Assembly: GCA_028279555.1 (NCBI GenBank)
Contig: JANQNO010000006.1
Location: 181,837 to 245,836 of the forward strand
Source of the DNA: Sphingorhabdus sp.
GTDB lineage: Bacteria; Pseudomonadota; Alphaproteobacteria; Sphingomonadales; Sphingomonadaceae
Length of the DNA stretch: 64,000 nucleotides
Reading direction: 5' to 3'
The number at the start of each line of letters is the position of its first letter. Positions within the stretch are counted from its first letter, which is position 1. The notes beneath the pieces were generated by a model that saw only the letters and a program-made list of their open reading frames with translations, had not been told where the DNA came from and searched no databases. Of this stretch, positions 43,169-52,354 are shown piece by piece. The position numbers and the translations under genes are program-made.

Positions 43169-44092
43169 ATGACCCGGCTCATACTTCGAAGGCTGATGAC
43201 GGCTATCCCGACGCTGCTGGCGATCATTATGCTGTCCTTCATCCTGATGCGTATAGCGCCCGGCGGACCCTTCGATGGCGAAAGGCCGCTCGCGCCGGAA
43301 ACACGCGCCGCGCTGGAATCGGCTTATGGCCTCGACAAGAGCCTGCCTGAACAGTTGCTGCAATATCTCGCCAATATTCTGACAGGCGATTTCGGCCCAA
43401 GCCTGGTCTACCGCGATTTCACGGTGACCGAGCTTGTCGCCCAGAGCCTGCCGATATCGCTTCTGCTTGGCGGGCTGGCGCTTGTCCTGGCGACGTTGAT
43501 CGGCATTTCGGCCGGGCTGTTTGCCGCATGGCGCGCCGGGAAGTGGCAGGATGAGGCAATCATGCTCGGCGCAACGATACTGACCGCGCTTCCCACTTTC
43601 GTCACCGGACCGCTGCTGGCGCTTATTTTCGGCCTGTGGTTCGGCTGGCTGCCTGTCTCGGGCCAGGGTGAAGGCTTGCGCTGGCTCATTCTGCCCGTCG
43701 TGGCGCTCTCGCTCCCGATAGCAGGCGCGATTGCCAAGCTGGCACGCGCGGGGCTGGCAGGACAGCTGGGGCTCGACCATATAAGGGCTGCCCGTGGGCG
43801 CGGAATCGCGCCGCTGACCATCCTGCGCCGCCACGCCCTCCGCCCGGCACTGATCCCGGTTGCAAGCTATCTGGGGCCTGCTGCGGCAGGATTGTTGACC
43901 GGCGCGGTTGTCATCGAAACCGTGTTCGGCCTGCCCGGCCTGGGGCGCTATTTCGTACAAGGCGCACTCAACCGCGACTATCCGCTCGTGCTCGCAGTGG
44001 TGACGCTCTATGCCAGCCTCATCATCCTGTTCAATCTCTTCGCCGACCTGATTTATGGATGGCTCGATCCGAGAATGCGGGGAGAGCAATAG
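43169..44092 (+). CDS. Peptide-type ABC transporter permease (DppB/OppB-like)
   Basis: A 307-residue inner-membrane permease with six helices. Typical of the DppB/OppB class are the N-terminal RRLMTAIPTLLAIIMLSFILMRIAPGGPFDGERPL, the GLDKSLPEQLLQYL segment and the C-terminal EAA-like loop HIRAARGRGI with VVIETVFGLPGLGRYFVQGALNRDYP. ATG at 43169 follows a spurious TTG. It is the first gene of an importer operon without a binding protein, interrupted by the next gene. Confidence 0.92.
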   Translation: MTRLILRRLMTAIPTLLAIIMLSFILMRIAPGGPFDGERPLAPETRAALESAYGLDKSLPEQLLQYLANILTGDFGPSLVYRDFTVTELVAQSLPISLLLGGLALVLATLIGISAGLFAAWRAGKWQDEAIMLGATILTALPTFVTGPLLALIFGLWFGWLPVSGQGEGLRWLILPVVALSLPIAGAIAKLARAGLAGQLGLDHIRAARGRGIAPLTILRRHALRPALIPVASYLGPAAAGLLTGAVVIETVFGLPGLGRYFVQGALNRDYPLVLAVVTLYASLIILFNLFADLIYGWLDPRMRGEQ

Positions 44093-44146
44093 TGCGATCA
44101 AGATTCATAAAAGCCACAAGGAAAACAAGAAATAAGAGCGGTGACA

Positions 44147-44539
44147 ATGGCAGATGTTGAAACGCTCTTCCGGCAGGTAATGGATGCAGGCTACCATCTG
44201 CATGACGAAATCGGGCCAGGCCTCCTGGAATCTGTTTACGAAACGCTTTTGGCAGATCGCCTGGTATCTCTTGGCCTTAATGTGGAGACACAGAAAGTCA
44301 TCGACATTCGTGTTGGGGGAAGGGAGTTTAGAGGCGCGTTCCGCGCGGATTTACTTGTCGAGTCTGCGCTGCTTGTTGAAATCAAATCTGTCGAGAATTT
44401 ATCGGCAGTTCATATCAAACAAACACTGACATATATTCGCCTGCTCAACATGCCTCTTGGCATGTTGGTCAACTTTGGCGGCGCTACTTTCAAAGGCAAT
44501 GTCAAACGTATCATGAATGATCGGGCCAAGCAGTCATGA
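44147..44539 (+). CDS. GxxExxY protein (PDDEXK-like)
   Basis: A 130-residue member of the GxxExxY family. The signature is Gly25-LL-Glu28-SV-Tyr31, followed by LVSLGLNVETQK and, at about residue 70, FRADLLVESALLVEIKS, which fits a PDDEXK-nuclease core (D...E-x-K). The C-terminal half has VHIKQTLTYIRLLNMPLGMLVNFGG. The cellular role of the family is not established. Base composition is noticeably more A/T-rich than the permease genes on both sides, and it splits an otherwise ordinary permease pair, so it is probably an acquired gene. ATG at 44147; GTG at 44141 is possible. Confidence 0.85.
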   Translation: MADVETLFRQVMDAGYHLHDEIGPGLLESVYETLLADRLVSLGLNVETQKVIDIRVGGREFRGAFRADLLVESALLVEIKSVENLSAVHIKQTLTYIRLLNMPLGMLVNFGGATFKGNVKRIMNDRAKQS

Positions 44540-44594
44540 TCTTTTTTCTTTTTCATTTTGTGGCTTCTATGAAACTCGCCGGGCACAAGGGTTG

Positions 44595-45401
44595 ATGCGT
44601 ATCCCGCTGATCATCGTTGCGATCATCGCGCTCGCCGCCCTGATCGGTCCGTTCCTGCTGCCATGGGGTCATGCGGCAATCGATTGGGATTATGTGCGCG
44701 CGGGGGCATTTGAGGGCGGGCATATCCTGGGCACCGATGACCTTGGCCGCGACCGGCTTGCCCGCCTGCTCGTCGGCACGCGCATCACCATGACGGTCGC
44801 GCTGGCAGCAGCATTGGTTGCGCTCGTGATCGGCGTCATCTGGGGCGCGATTGCCGGCTGGATGGGCGGACGCACCGACGAGGTTATGATGCGTATCGTC
44901 GACGGGCTTTATGCGCTGCCCTTCATGTTCGTCGTTATTCTCCTGATGGTGGTGTTCGGCCGCTCGATATTGCTCGTCTTTATCGGGATCGGCGCGGTCG
45001 AGTGGCTGACCATGGCGCGCGTGGTTCGCGGAGAAGTGATGGCGCTCAAACAGCGCCCCTTCGTCCTCGCTGCGGAGGCGGCCGGATCCTCCGGCACGCG
45101 CACGCTCATCCGCCATATCCTCCCCAATATCGGGCCGGTCGCCATCGCCTATCTGATGCTGACCGTGCCGCAGGTGGTGATGGTCGAGAGTTTTCTGTCC
45201 TTCCTTGGCCTAGGCGTGCAGGAACCGCTGACCTCGCTTGGTATTCTGGTCAACGAAGGCGCGGAAGAGATGGATGTGCGCCCGGTCGGGTTGCTTCTGC
45301 CCGGCGGCATACTGGTCACGATCATCGTCTGTCTGACGCTGGCCGGTGAGCGCTGGCGCGACCGGCTGACCGGGACAGGACGGGCGAAAGCAAGCGGATG
45401 A
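44595..45401 (+). CDS. Peptide-type ABC transporter permease (DppC/OppC-like)
   Basis: A 268-residue permease. It shows DppC-class features: HILGTDDLGRDRLARLLVGTRITM (key part GTDxLGRDxxxRxxxGxR), the EAA loop RPFVLAAEAAGSSGTRTLIRHILPN and VESFLSFLGLGVQEPLTSLG near the C-terminus. The start at 44595 is used because residues upstream in the frame overlap the GxxExxY stop and look unnatural; a TTG at 44592 is directly adjacent. It overlaps the ATPase gene by 4 bases. Confidence 0.9.
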   Translation: MRIPLIIVAIIALAALIGPFLLPWGHAAIDWDYVRAGAFEGGHILGTDDLGRDRLARLLVGTRITMTVALAAALVALVIGVIWGAIAGWMGGRTDEVMMRIVDGLYALPFMFVVILLMVVFGRSILLVFIGIGAVEWLTMARVVRGEVMALKQRPFVLAAEAAGSSGTRTLIRHILPNIGPVAIAYLMLTVPQVVMVESFLSFLGLGVQEPLTSLGILVNEGAEEMDVRPVGLLLPGGILVTIIVCLTLAGERWRDRLTGTGRAKASG

Positions 45402-46951
45402 CCATATTCTCGCTCTCTGATTTTGGCGTGCATATAGGTGCGAGGCAGCTGGTGTCCGGCGTATCGCTTGAAATTGAAGCCGGTGAAATTGTCGCGCTTG
45501 CCGGTGCTTCGGGTTCGGGCAAAAGCCTGACGGCGATGACGGCTTTTGGCCTGTCCGCCGGCGCGGGCAAAGGGTCGGCACGACTGGATGGCGAAGAACT
45601 TATAGGCCTGCCCGAGACAGCGCTCGCCAGGCTGCGCGCGCAGCATGTCGGCTTTGTCTTTCAGCAACCGCTGACCGCGCTTACACCGCATCGATCCGTC
45701 GCCCAGCATCTGGGCGAAGCTGCGGCGCAGGCCGGCGGCAAACGCCCCGGTCACTCGGCGATGATTGCCATGCTCGAGCAGGTCGGCCTGGCGGACCCGC
45801 AAAGCAAGCTCAAACAATTCCCGCACCGGCTGTCGGGCGGAGAGCGTCAGCGTGTGCTTATCGCCTGTGCAATCGCGCATGCACCCAGGCTGCTCATCGC
45901 CGACGAGCCGACATCGGCGCTCGATGCTTCCTTGCGGCGCGAGATAATCGACCTGCTGACGGGTATCTGCCGCGAAAAGCAGATGGCGATGCTGCTCGTC
46001 AGCCACGATCTGGCCAGTATCGAGCGCGATGCCGACCGGCTGCTGCTTTTGAAGGATGGCGAAGTGGCAGAAAAGGGCAAAGCTGCCAAAATCGCAAGCC
46101 AGCCGACATCGAAATATGGCAAGGCCCTGATGGCCGCCACCCCGCGATTGACTGAAAAGCTGACGCCGCTCCCGGTGCCCACCGACCGGCTGCTGGAGAT
46201 TCGCGATCTGTCGGTGCGGTTCAGGAAACCCGGCTGGCGAAGTGGATATATCGACGCAGTCAAAAATGCATCGCTTGATCTGGCGCGGGGCGAAACGCTG
46301 GCCGTCGTCGGCGGATCGGGCTCGGGCAAATCGACATTGGGACGGGCCGTCGCGGGGCTGGGCCCGGTCACCAGCGGCGAAATTTCATGGCAAGATGAGC
46401 GGCTTCCATCGCGCGGCAAACGCAGCCGCAAGCACCGGCAACTGATGCAGCCGGTATTTCAGGATCCGGTCGCCAGTCTCAATCCGCGCTGGAGCGTTAC
46501 GGATATTATCTTGGAGCCTGCTCAAATTCTTGCATCTCCGGACGCTCCTCCCGGACAGCGGAAGAGCCTGGTCACCGAACTACTCCGGGAGGTCGATCTG
46601 CCGCCGGAATTTGCCAGCCGGCGAGCGGCTCAGCTTTCCGGCGGACAGGCGCAACGCGTGGCCATCGCCCGCGCTCTATCCTGCCAGCCAGAGATGCTGC
46701 TGCTGGACGAGGCAACATCGGCGCTTGATCCGCTGGTTGCGGACGGTGTTTCGAAGCTGTTTCGCAAGCTTCAGGAGGAGCGCGGACTTGCGCTGCTCTT
46801 TATCACCCATGATCTGGCGCTCGCCCGCCGCTGCGCGCATCGCATTGCCGTCATGGAGGCTGGCGAGATCGTCGAATGCGCAACGCGCGAGAAACTGTTC
46901 GGCAGTCCATCCTCCGATGCCGCCAAGCGGCTGATAGCGGCGAGCGGCTAG
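45398..46951 (+). CDS. Fused double ATP-binding protein of a peptide-type ABC importer
   Basis: A 517-residue protein holding two complete ABC ATPases, equivalent to DppD and DppF. The first has Walker A GASGSGKS and signature LSGGERQR; the second, after a linker near residue 260, GGSGSGKS and LSGGQAQR. Both have Walker B/D-loop LLIADEPTSALD and LLLDEATSALD. It powers import through the two permeases. No substrate-binding protein is encoded in the operon, so it would have to come from elsewhere. Its last 4 bases overlap the convergent mscS-like gene. Confidence 0.92.
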   Translation: MTIFSLSDFGVHIGARQLVSGVSLEIEAGEIVALAGASGSGKSLTAMTAFGLSAGAGKGSARLDGEELIGLPETALARLRAQHVGFVFQQPLTALTPHRSVAQHLGEAAAQAGGKRPGHSAMIAMLEQVGLADPQSKLKQFPHRLSGGERQRVLIACAIAHAPRLLIADEPTSALDASLRREIIDLLTGICREKQMAMLLVSHDLASIERDADRLLLLKDGEVAEKGKAAKIASQPTSKYGKALMAATPRLTEKLTPLPVPTDRLLEIRDLSVRFRKPGWRSGYIDAVKNASLDLARGETLAVVGGSGSGKSTLGRAVAGLGPVTSGEISWQDERLPSRGKRSRKHRQLMQPVFQDPVASLNPRWSVTDIILEPAQILASPDAPPGQRKSLVTELLREVDLPPEFASRRAAQLSGGQAQRVAIARALSCQPEMLLLDEATSALDPLVADGVSKLFRKLQEERGLALLFITHDLALARRCAHRIAVMEAGEIVECATREKLFGSPSSDAAKRLIAASG

Positions 46952-48333
46952 TTCTTCTTCGGCGTTTTGGATGACCGGCTTCGACGCGCAGTTTTTTTCG
47001 CTGCAGGTTTCCGCTTTTCCTGCTCGGGAACGGGATTTCGGAAATTGATATCGCGCTGCGGAAAGGGGATCTCTATGTCATTTTCCTTGAACAGATCCCA
47101 AATCCGTTTGTTGATATCGGATTTGAAGTTCATCACCCCGCCTTCGGGATCGCGGATCCAGCAGCGCAGTTCGAAATCGACGCTGCTGTCGCCAAAGCCT
47201 GTCATCAAAACGCGCGGGGCGGGGCGTTTCAATATCCTGCCATGGTCATCCAGCGTCTTTCGAAGCAGCTCCTGCACCAGCTCCATGTCCGACGAATAGG
47301 AAACGCCGACTGGAATATGGACCCGGACATTTTTCGATGAGTAGGACCAGTTCTCGACCTCCTCGGTCATCAGATTCTCGTTCGGAATCAAATGCTCCTT
47401 GCCGTCGCGGGTGATGATAGAAACCGCACGCGTGCCGATCTTGTTCACCCAGCCATAGGTATCGCCCAGCGCGATGACATCACCCGGCTTGATCGACCGG
47501 TCCATCAGCAGGATGATCCCGGCGATCAGGTTGCCGAAGGTTTTCTGCATGCCAAAACCGATGGCAAGACCGAAAGCACCGGAAAAAACCGCAAAGGCCG
47601 TCAAATCGATACCCAGCAAGTCGATGCCGATAAAGAATGCAGCCACGATAAGTACAACCATGACCAGCTTGTCGCCGAGCAACCGCTGCCCGTCATCGAG
47701 CTCCTTGTTTCGTGAGAGAAGGAGGCTGGCAGCCCGGCGACCCAAACGCACCAAGGCGAGCAGGAATATACCAACAAGGACGATATTGACCAGCGTCAGC
47801 AGCGAATAGCGGTGGTCCCCGATGACGAAACCCGCCTGGTCGAGCAGGCTGCTCATCGAATTGACGTCGCGCACGCTGGCCGTGACGACGAAAGCGAAAA
47901 CCGCCGTGGAGGCAGCGATCGCTGTCCAGAAGCCCAGATTCACTGCGCGCAGCAGGGCCTGGACGGCAAAGGCAGCCGAAAAAGAGAGCATAAAGCCGAT
48001 CAGCAGTTCGGAAACAAACTGCCATTTCCAGCCGGTCAAAGCGGCGGCGAGAACAATCGCCACAAGAACATAACGCAATATCGTCGAAGAGGATTCCAGC
48101 AATGGCTGATATTTTACCGGGACATCATCATCATCCTTGCCATCGACAAAGCGGGCAATGCGCCTGGCCACTGCCTTGGCAATCAAATGGCTTACAAAAA
48201 GCGTGACGACAACGACACCGAGCGCAATGCCTAGCTCGACAAAGTCTACCGTGGCTGCCAGATTTTCGCGCAGCTTCTCCAGCATGCCCAGATCAACAGG
48301 CTGGACAATTTCCGTAGGTGTCTCCGTGGTCAT
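46948..48333 (-). CDS. Mechanosensitive ion channel, MscS family
   Basis: A 461-residue membrane protein with about five N-terminal helices before the MscS core. The pore helix is in FSGAFGLAIGFGMQKTFGNLIAGIILLMDRSIKPGDVI, followed by the beta domain VNKIGTRAVSIITRDGKEHLIPNENLMTEEVENWS and a C-terminal domain with FELRCWI. The tail is basic. It releases solutes under hypo-osmotic stress. Its start overlaps the metC stop by 4 bases. Confidence 0.92.
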   Translation of the reverse strand: MTTETPTEIVQPVDLGMLEKLRENLAATVDFVELGIALGVVVVTLFVSHLIAKAVARRIARFVDGKDDDDVPVKYQPLLESSSTILRYVLVAIVLAAALTGWKWQFVSELLIGFMLSFSAAFAVQALLRAVNLGFWTAIAASTAVFAFVVTASVRDVNSMSSLLDQAGFVIGDHRYSLLTLVNIVLVGIFLLALVRLGRRAASLLLSRNKELDDGQRLLGDKLVMVVLIVAAFFIGIDLLGIDLTAFAVFSGAFGLAIGFGMQKTFGNLIAGIILLMDRSIKPGDVIALGDTYGWVNKIGTRAVSIITRDGKEHLIPNENLMTEEVENWSYSSKNVRVHIPVGVSYSSDMELVQELLRKTLDDHGRILKRPAPRVLMTGFGDSSVDFELRCWIRDPEGGVMNFKSDINKRIWDLFKENDIEIPFPQRDINFRNPVPEQEKRKPAAKKTARRSRSSKTPKKN

Positions 48334-49538
48334 GGCAGTTCTCTAGCCGCGGCAAAGCCGCTTGCCAAATCCGCTTTCAGATCATCCACATCCTCAAGCC
48401 CGATATTGAGGCGAATAACTGCGTCGGGATTTGTCCATGGGTTGGCGGTGCGATCGCGCTCGGGGTGAACAGGCAATGCCAGGCTTTCATAGCCGCCCCA
48501 GCTATAGCCGATGCCGAAAAGCTCGAGCGCATCGACGAAGGCAGCGGCCTTCGCCTTGCTGCCGCGAATCGTGAATGCAAACAGCCCCGACGATCCCGCG
48601 AAATCGCGCTTCCAGATTTCATGCCCCGGACAATCCGGCAGCGCGGGATGCAGAACCATGCCGACTTCATCATGCTCCGCCAGCCAATGCGCTATTTCCA
48701 GTGCAACCGCTTCCTGCGCCCTCAGCCTGACGGACATGGTCCTGAGGCCGCGCGCCGCCAGATAGGCATCATCGGGCGAGACCACCTGGCCGAGTTGGCG
48801 CGCACTGTTTCTCAGTTTTTTCCACCAGCGCTTGTGCGTGGTCACGCTCCCGATCATGACATCGCTATGACCGACGACATATTTGGTCGCCGCCAGTATC
48901 GTCATGTCCACGCCCTTTTCGATCGCGGTAAAGAAAAGCGGCGTCGCCCAGGTGTTATCCAGCAGCGTAACAATCTCGCGCCGCCCCCTATGCGCCTTCG
49001 CCGCGCTGCAAATCGCCGGTATGTCGGCAATTTCGAAGGTCAGGCTGCCGGGGCTCTCGAGCAGGATCGCCCGCGTTTTTTCGCAGAATAGTTCGGAAAT
49101 GCCTGCTCCAATCAACGGATCGAAATAGCGGGTTTCGATTCCGAGATTTTTGAGGAAGCCGTCCGCAAAGCTGCGCGAAGGATCATAGGCATTGTCGGTC
49201 ATCAGCAGGACGTCGCCGGGCCGCAGCACCGACAATAGCGCGCAGTTAATGGCAGCAGCCCCGGAAGGATAGAGCATTGTGCCATGCGCGCCGGGCTCCA
49301 GCGCTGTCAGCGCCTCTTCCAGGCTCCACTGGGTCGGGCTTCCGCGGCGGCCATAGAAGAAACTGCGCTCATCGTCTGCCTTCTTGCCTGCTTCCAGCGC
49401 CGCGACATCGGGATAAAGATGTGTGGATGCGCGCCAGACCGGCGGGTTGACGACGCTGCCGCCGGTTAACTCCTCGCGCCGCCCGCCGCTGACCAGCTTT
49501 GTGGCGGCTTTGTGCTTCTCGCTATCGCCCTTGGCCAA
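48330..49538 (-). CDS. metC: Cystathionine beta-lyase
   Basis: A 402-residue PLP enzyme of the Cys/Met metabolism family. It has the YGRRGSPTQWSLEEALTALE substrate region, AYDPSR, LLDNTWATPLFF and the PLP-lysine motif ATKYVVGHSDVMIG, which matches beta-lyases rather than gamma-synthases. It makes homocysteine, pyruvate and ammonia from cystathionine. The start appears to be TTG at 49538 with AAGG 8 bases upstream. It overlaps the MscS gene by 4 bases and follows sseA by 3 bases: a three-gene run. Confidence 0.9.
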   Translation of the reverse strand: MAKGDSEKHKAATKLVSGGRREELTGGSVVNPPVWRASTHLYPDVAALEAGKKADDERSFFYGRRGSPTQWSLEEALTALEPGAHGTMLYPSGAAAINCALLSVLRPGDVLLMTDNAYDPSRSFADGFLKNLGIETRYFDPLIGAGISELFCEKTRAILLESPGSLTFEIADIPAICSAAKAHRGRREIVTLLDNTWATPLFFTAIEKGVDMTILAATKYVVGHSDVMIGSVTTHKRWWKKLRNSARQLGQVVSPDDAYLAARGLRTMSVRLRAQEAVALEIAHWLAEHDEVGMVLHPALPDCPGHEIWKRDFAGSSGLFAFTIRGSKAKAAAFVDALELFGIGYSWGGYESLALPVHPERDRTANPWTNPDAVIRLNIGLEDVDDLKADLASGFAAARELP

Positions 49539-49541
49539 TCG

Positions 49542-50384
49542 CTATGCCTTCCCTTCGGCTTTGGGCGTCTCCGGGTCGATGCCCCATTCCGACCAGCTGC
49601 CATCATAGAGCGCCAGATCGTCTTTGCCGAGCAGCTTGAGCCCGAAAAAGAGGACGGCCGCAGTCATGCCGGATCCGCAGGTTGTCACCAATGGCTTTTC
49701 CAGATCGATCCCGGCCTTGACGAACACCGACCGCAGTTCGTCATCCTGCTTCCATGTACAATCGGGCCTGAATAGCTCGCCATAGGGCAGGTTTCTGCTA
49801 TTCGGAATATGCCCGGCGGCCATGCCTTCGCGCGGCTCCGGCGTGGTGCCTTCAAATCGCTCCGCGCTGCGGGCATCGAGCACCTGCTCCCCCCTGCTTT
49901 CCACATTCGCCAGCATCGCCGCCTTGTCGCGCAGGGTGCTGTCATCGTTCCACACGGTGAAATGCCTGTGGCGCAGCGCGGCCTTCCCGCCTTCGACCTC
50001 CCTGCCTTCGGCTTTCCATTTGGCAAAGCCGCCATCAAGGATTGCGACGCTGTGTGCGCCAAAAATATTGAACATCCACCAGGCGCGGGCGGCGCTGGCA
50101 AAAGGGCTGTTGTCGTAGATCACGATGCGGCTGCCATCGCCAATACCGATTGCCTGCATCCGGCTGGCAAATTTTTCTGCCTTCGGGAGCATGTTGGGAT
50201 GCGGCGACTGGCTGTCTGCAATCTCGTCAAGATCCAGAAAGGCTGCGCCCGGGATATGTTCGGCCTCATATTCCCGCCGTGCATTGCGCTCGCCGCCTGG
50301 CATCAACCATGTCGCATCGACAATGCGCAGGTCAGATGCGCCCATTTCCCCCGCCAACCATTCGGTCGTTACCAGCTGCTCCAT
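49542..50384 (-). CDS. sseA: 3-mercaptopyruvate sulfurtransferase (SseA-like)
   Basis: A 280-residue protein of two rhodanese domains. The second carries the active cysteine in CGSGMTAAVLFFGL, the CG[S/T]G-type loop of mercaptopyruvate sulfurtransferases (rhodaneses have CRxG). The first domain is inactive and has YDNSPFASAARAWWMFNIFG. It transfers sulfur from 3-mercaptopyruvate to acceptors such as cyanide or thiols. ATG at 50384 follows AGGAAC. It is the first of a sulfur-metabolism run with metC. Confidence 0.9.
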   Translation of the reverse strand: MEQLVTTEWLAGEMGASDLRIVDATWLMPGGERNARREYEAEHIPGAAFLDLDEIADSQSPHPNMLPKAEKFASRMQAIGIGDGSRIVIYDNSPFASAARAWWMFNIFGAHSVAILDGGFAKWKAEGREVEGGKAALRHRHFTVWNDDSTLRDKAAMLANVESRGEQVLDARSAERFEGTTPEPREGMAAGHIPNSRNLPYGELFRPDCTWKQDDELRSVFVKAGIDLEKPLVTTCGSGMTAAVLFFGLKLLGKDDLALYDGSWSEWGIDPETPKAEGKA

Positions 50385-50471
50385 ATTTCGTTCCTGACCG
50401 CGTTTCTTTTTTTGCGACTCTGGCGAAGATGCCAGATTAAGCCGCATAGGCGGGCTAGTCGAGCAGTGTTT

Positions 50472-51698
50472 TCAGGCCGCGATAGACCGCTGTGCCACTT
50501 CGGAAAAACTGCGCGGACCAAGGTCGATCCGAAAGGGGGCCATCTTGTCTTGCGGTGGATTTGTCTCACGGCCCAGCATCGCGGCGATGCGAAGATGTTT
50601 TTCGCTATTTTCGGCAAGCCCGGACCATTCCAGATCGGCCAGGATAATGGGCACGCAGATTTCACGGCCTTGTACGCTGTAGCTGGCCAGTTCGGCCCGC
50701 GGCAGGCTGACCTCTATCGATATATTGAGCCGCTCGCCCTTTCTGATATTGTCGATTGGCTCTTCGGTCGGTCCGGACTCTCCGCGATTGAAGGCTGCGA
50801 TCATCTGCTGCTGCCGCGCATTGGCCGTAATCGCGGCTGTGCGTAGCCTGACATTGCTTGCCATTGCCTTGCCGATATTCGCGATTTTCAACTCGCCGCG
50901 CAGCGTGAGCGCCGCAAAGCCGAGGATCACTTCATCGGGTTCGAAGCGCATTTCAAGCTCCGGAAGCGCCGGCGGCTTGGCCGCTCTAGCCCTTTGCGAA
51001 GCCGCAGCGTGGGATATCTTGGCTTCAGCGGGTTCGGGCAATTCAGCCTCTTTGACGGCGATCGCGTGCGGATCGCCTTCGTCGATAGTGGGTTCGGGCG
51101 GCCGCGCAGCAGCGATTTCTGCCCTGGCTGGCTGGCTGAATCTGCGGAAAGCGAAAAACGCAAACGCCAGAGCGGCCAACACCGCCAGAAAGAGCCAGAG
51201 CGGTGATATGGATGAAACCGGCGAAATCGATCCTGCTGGCTCCGACGCATTGTCGGGAGGTCTGGCACTTTCGTTCCCTGACGCTGCGGCAGCGGGAGCC
51301 AATTCTTCGCCTGCAGGCGCGGCTGGCTCGATCGTGGACGCATCATTTCCAACGATTGTCGTTGGCGCTTGCTGCGAAGGCGTGTCTTGCTGACCAGAGA
51401 CAGGCGCTATTCGTGCTGGCGGGCTTTGCCGGGATGGTGCGGGCGCTGGCGTTTCAATCTCGGGGTTTGCCGGCGGCTGCTCCACGCCTGGCCGCGGCTG
51501 AGCCACCGGCTCTGCTGGTGCCGGTTGAGGCTCGACCTCTTTGGCTTTGGGCGGCGGGGTGTCGAGCCTGAAATCCTCGAGCCCTTTTGGCGTGCCGGGG
51601 AGCGCCTCTTGCGCAGCGGCCAGCATGGGCGGAGCACCGAGCAATAGCACCGCCGCGCAACAGGCGAACAAGCGCCGCTGCTTCCCCTCATACGCCAT
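50472..51698 (-). CDS. Hypothetical Pro-rich membrane-anchored protein
   Basis: About 408 residues from ATG at 51698. It has an N-terminal signal sequence (RLFACCAAVLLLGAPPMLAAAQE), a long Pro/Ala/Glu-rich stretch of about 130 residues, one internal membrane helix (SPLWLFLAVLAALAFAFFAFRRF) and a C-terminal domain of about 180 residues beginning PELEMRFEPDEVILGFAALTLRGELKIANIGKAMASNVRLR. The last part resembles a beta-sandwich but no family is recognised. Upstream in-frame ATGs (51752, 51851) exist but give no better signal. Confidence 0.75.
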   Translation of the reverse strand: MAYEGKQRRLFACCAAVLLLGAPPMLAAAQEALPGTPKGLEDFRLDTPPPKAKEVEPQPAPAEPVAQPRPGVEQPPANPEIETPAPAPSRQSPPARIAPVSGQQDTPSQQAPTTIVGNDASTIEPAAPAGEELAPAAAASGNESARPPDNASEPAGSISPVSSISPLWLFLAVLAALAFAFFAFRRFSQPARAEIAAARPPEPTIDEGDPHAIAVKEAELPEPAEAKISHAAASQRARAAKPPALPELEMRFEPDEVILGFAALTLRGELKIANIGKAMASNVRLRTAAITANARQQQMIAAFNRGESGPTEEPIDNIRKGERLNISIEVSLPRAELASYSVQGREICVPIILADLEWSGLAENSEKHLRIAAMLGRETNPPQDKMAPFRIDLGPRSFSEVAQRSIAA

Positions 51699-51785
51699 AC
51701 AGATATCCAATGCCTGCGCGGCTGAACGTCCAATGAACGGCAAGATAGGCATGACATGAGGCGGTATCGGCGCTAGACAGCCCGC

Positions 51786-52244
51786 ATGAACGACCGGCCC
51801 GATACCGCTTTTCTCGGTAAAGACAGCAAACTTCCCGCTTCTCCGGAGCAAGCCAAGCTCGACTATGTGCCCAATCCGCGCCCAGATACACTATATCTCA
51901 CGCGCTTTGCCGCACCCGAATTTACCTCGCTATGCCCGGTAACCGGGCAGCCCGACTTTGCCCATCTGGTGATCGATTATGCCCCGGGCAAGACGATCGT
52001 GGAAAGCAAGTCGCTCAAGCTTTTTCTGGCGTCTTTTCGGAGCCACGCCGCCTTTCATGAGGATTGCACGGTGGGGATCGGGAAGCGGCTGTTCGACGAA
52101 ATGAAGCCCAAATGGCTGCGCATTGGCGGCTACTGGTACCCGCGCGGCGGCATCCCTATCGATGTCTTCTGGCAATCGGGTGAACCGCCTGCCGGCCTCT
52201 GGCTTCCCGATCAGAGCGTCGCTCCATACCGCGGGCGGGGATGA
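51786..52244 (+). CDS. queF: NADPH-dependent 7-cyano-7-deazaguanine reductase QueF
   Basis: A 152-residue tunnelling-fold enzyme of the short (type I) class. The catalytic Cys50 and Asp57 lie in [11 protein letters not shown], and the [20 protein letters not shown] segment binds substrate and NADPH. It reduces preQ0 to preQ1 in queuosine synthesis for tRNA. Length is typical of the type I enzyme. The gene is alone, divergent from the Pro-rich membrane protein gene. Confidence 0.95.
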   Translation: MNDRPDTAFLGKDSKLPASPEQAKLDYVPNPRPDTLYLTRFAAPEFTSLCPVTGQPDFAHLVIDYAPGKTIVESKSLKLFLASFRSHAAFHEDCTVGIGKRLFDEMKPKWLRIGGYWYPRGGIPIDVFWQSGEPPAGLWLPDQSVAPYRGRG

Positions 52245-52354
52245 AAGTTTTCCTCAAGGCGAATTGCCGCGATTCAGATTGCCGAAAAAACCGCTTTTTC
52301 CGGATGACGCACAGCCTGCTAGGAGCAGAGCAGAAATTGCTGTGCGGAAAGTTT

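Noticed and set aside
43740-43756. TGGCACG with a correctly spaced GC inside the permease gene
   Set aside because: The -12 box is GGGCT rather than TTGCT and it sits within a coding helix.
52280-52310. GAAAAAACCGCTTTTTC dyad between queF and the HerA-like gene
   Set aside because: Arms are imperfect A/T runs and the fold is weak; too uncertain to call a bidirectional terminator.
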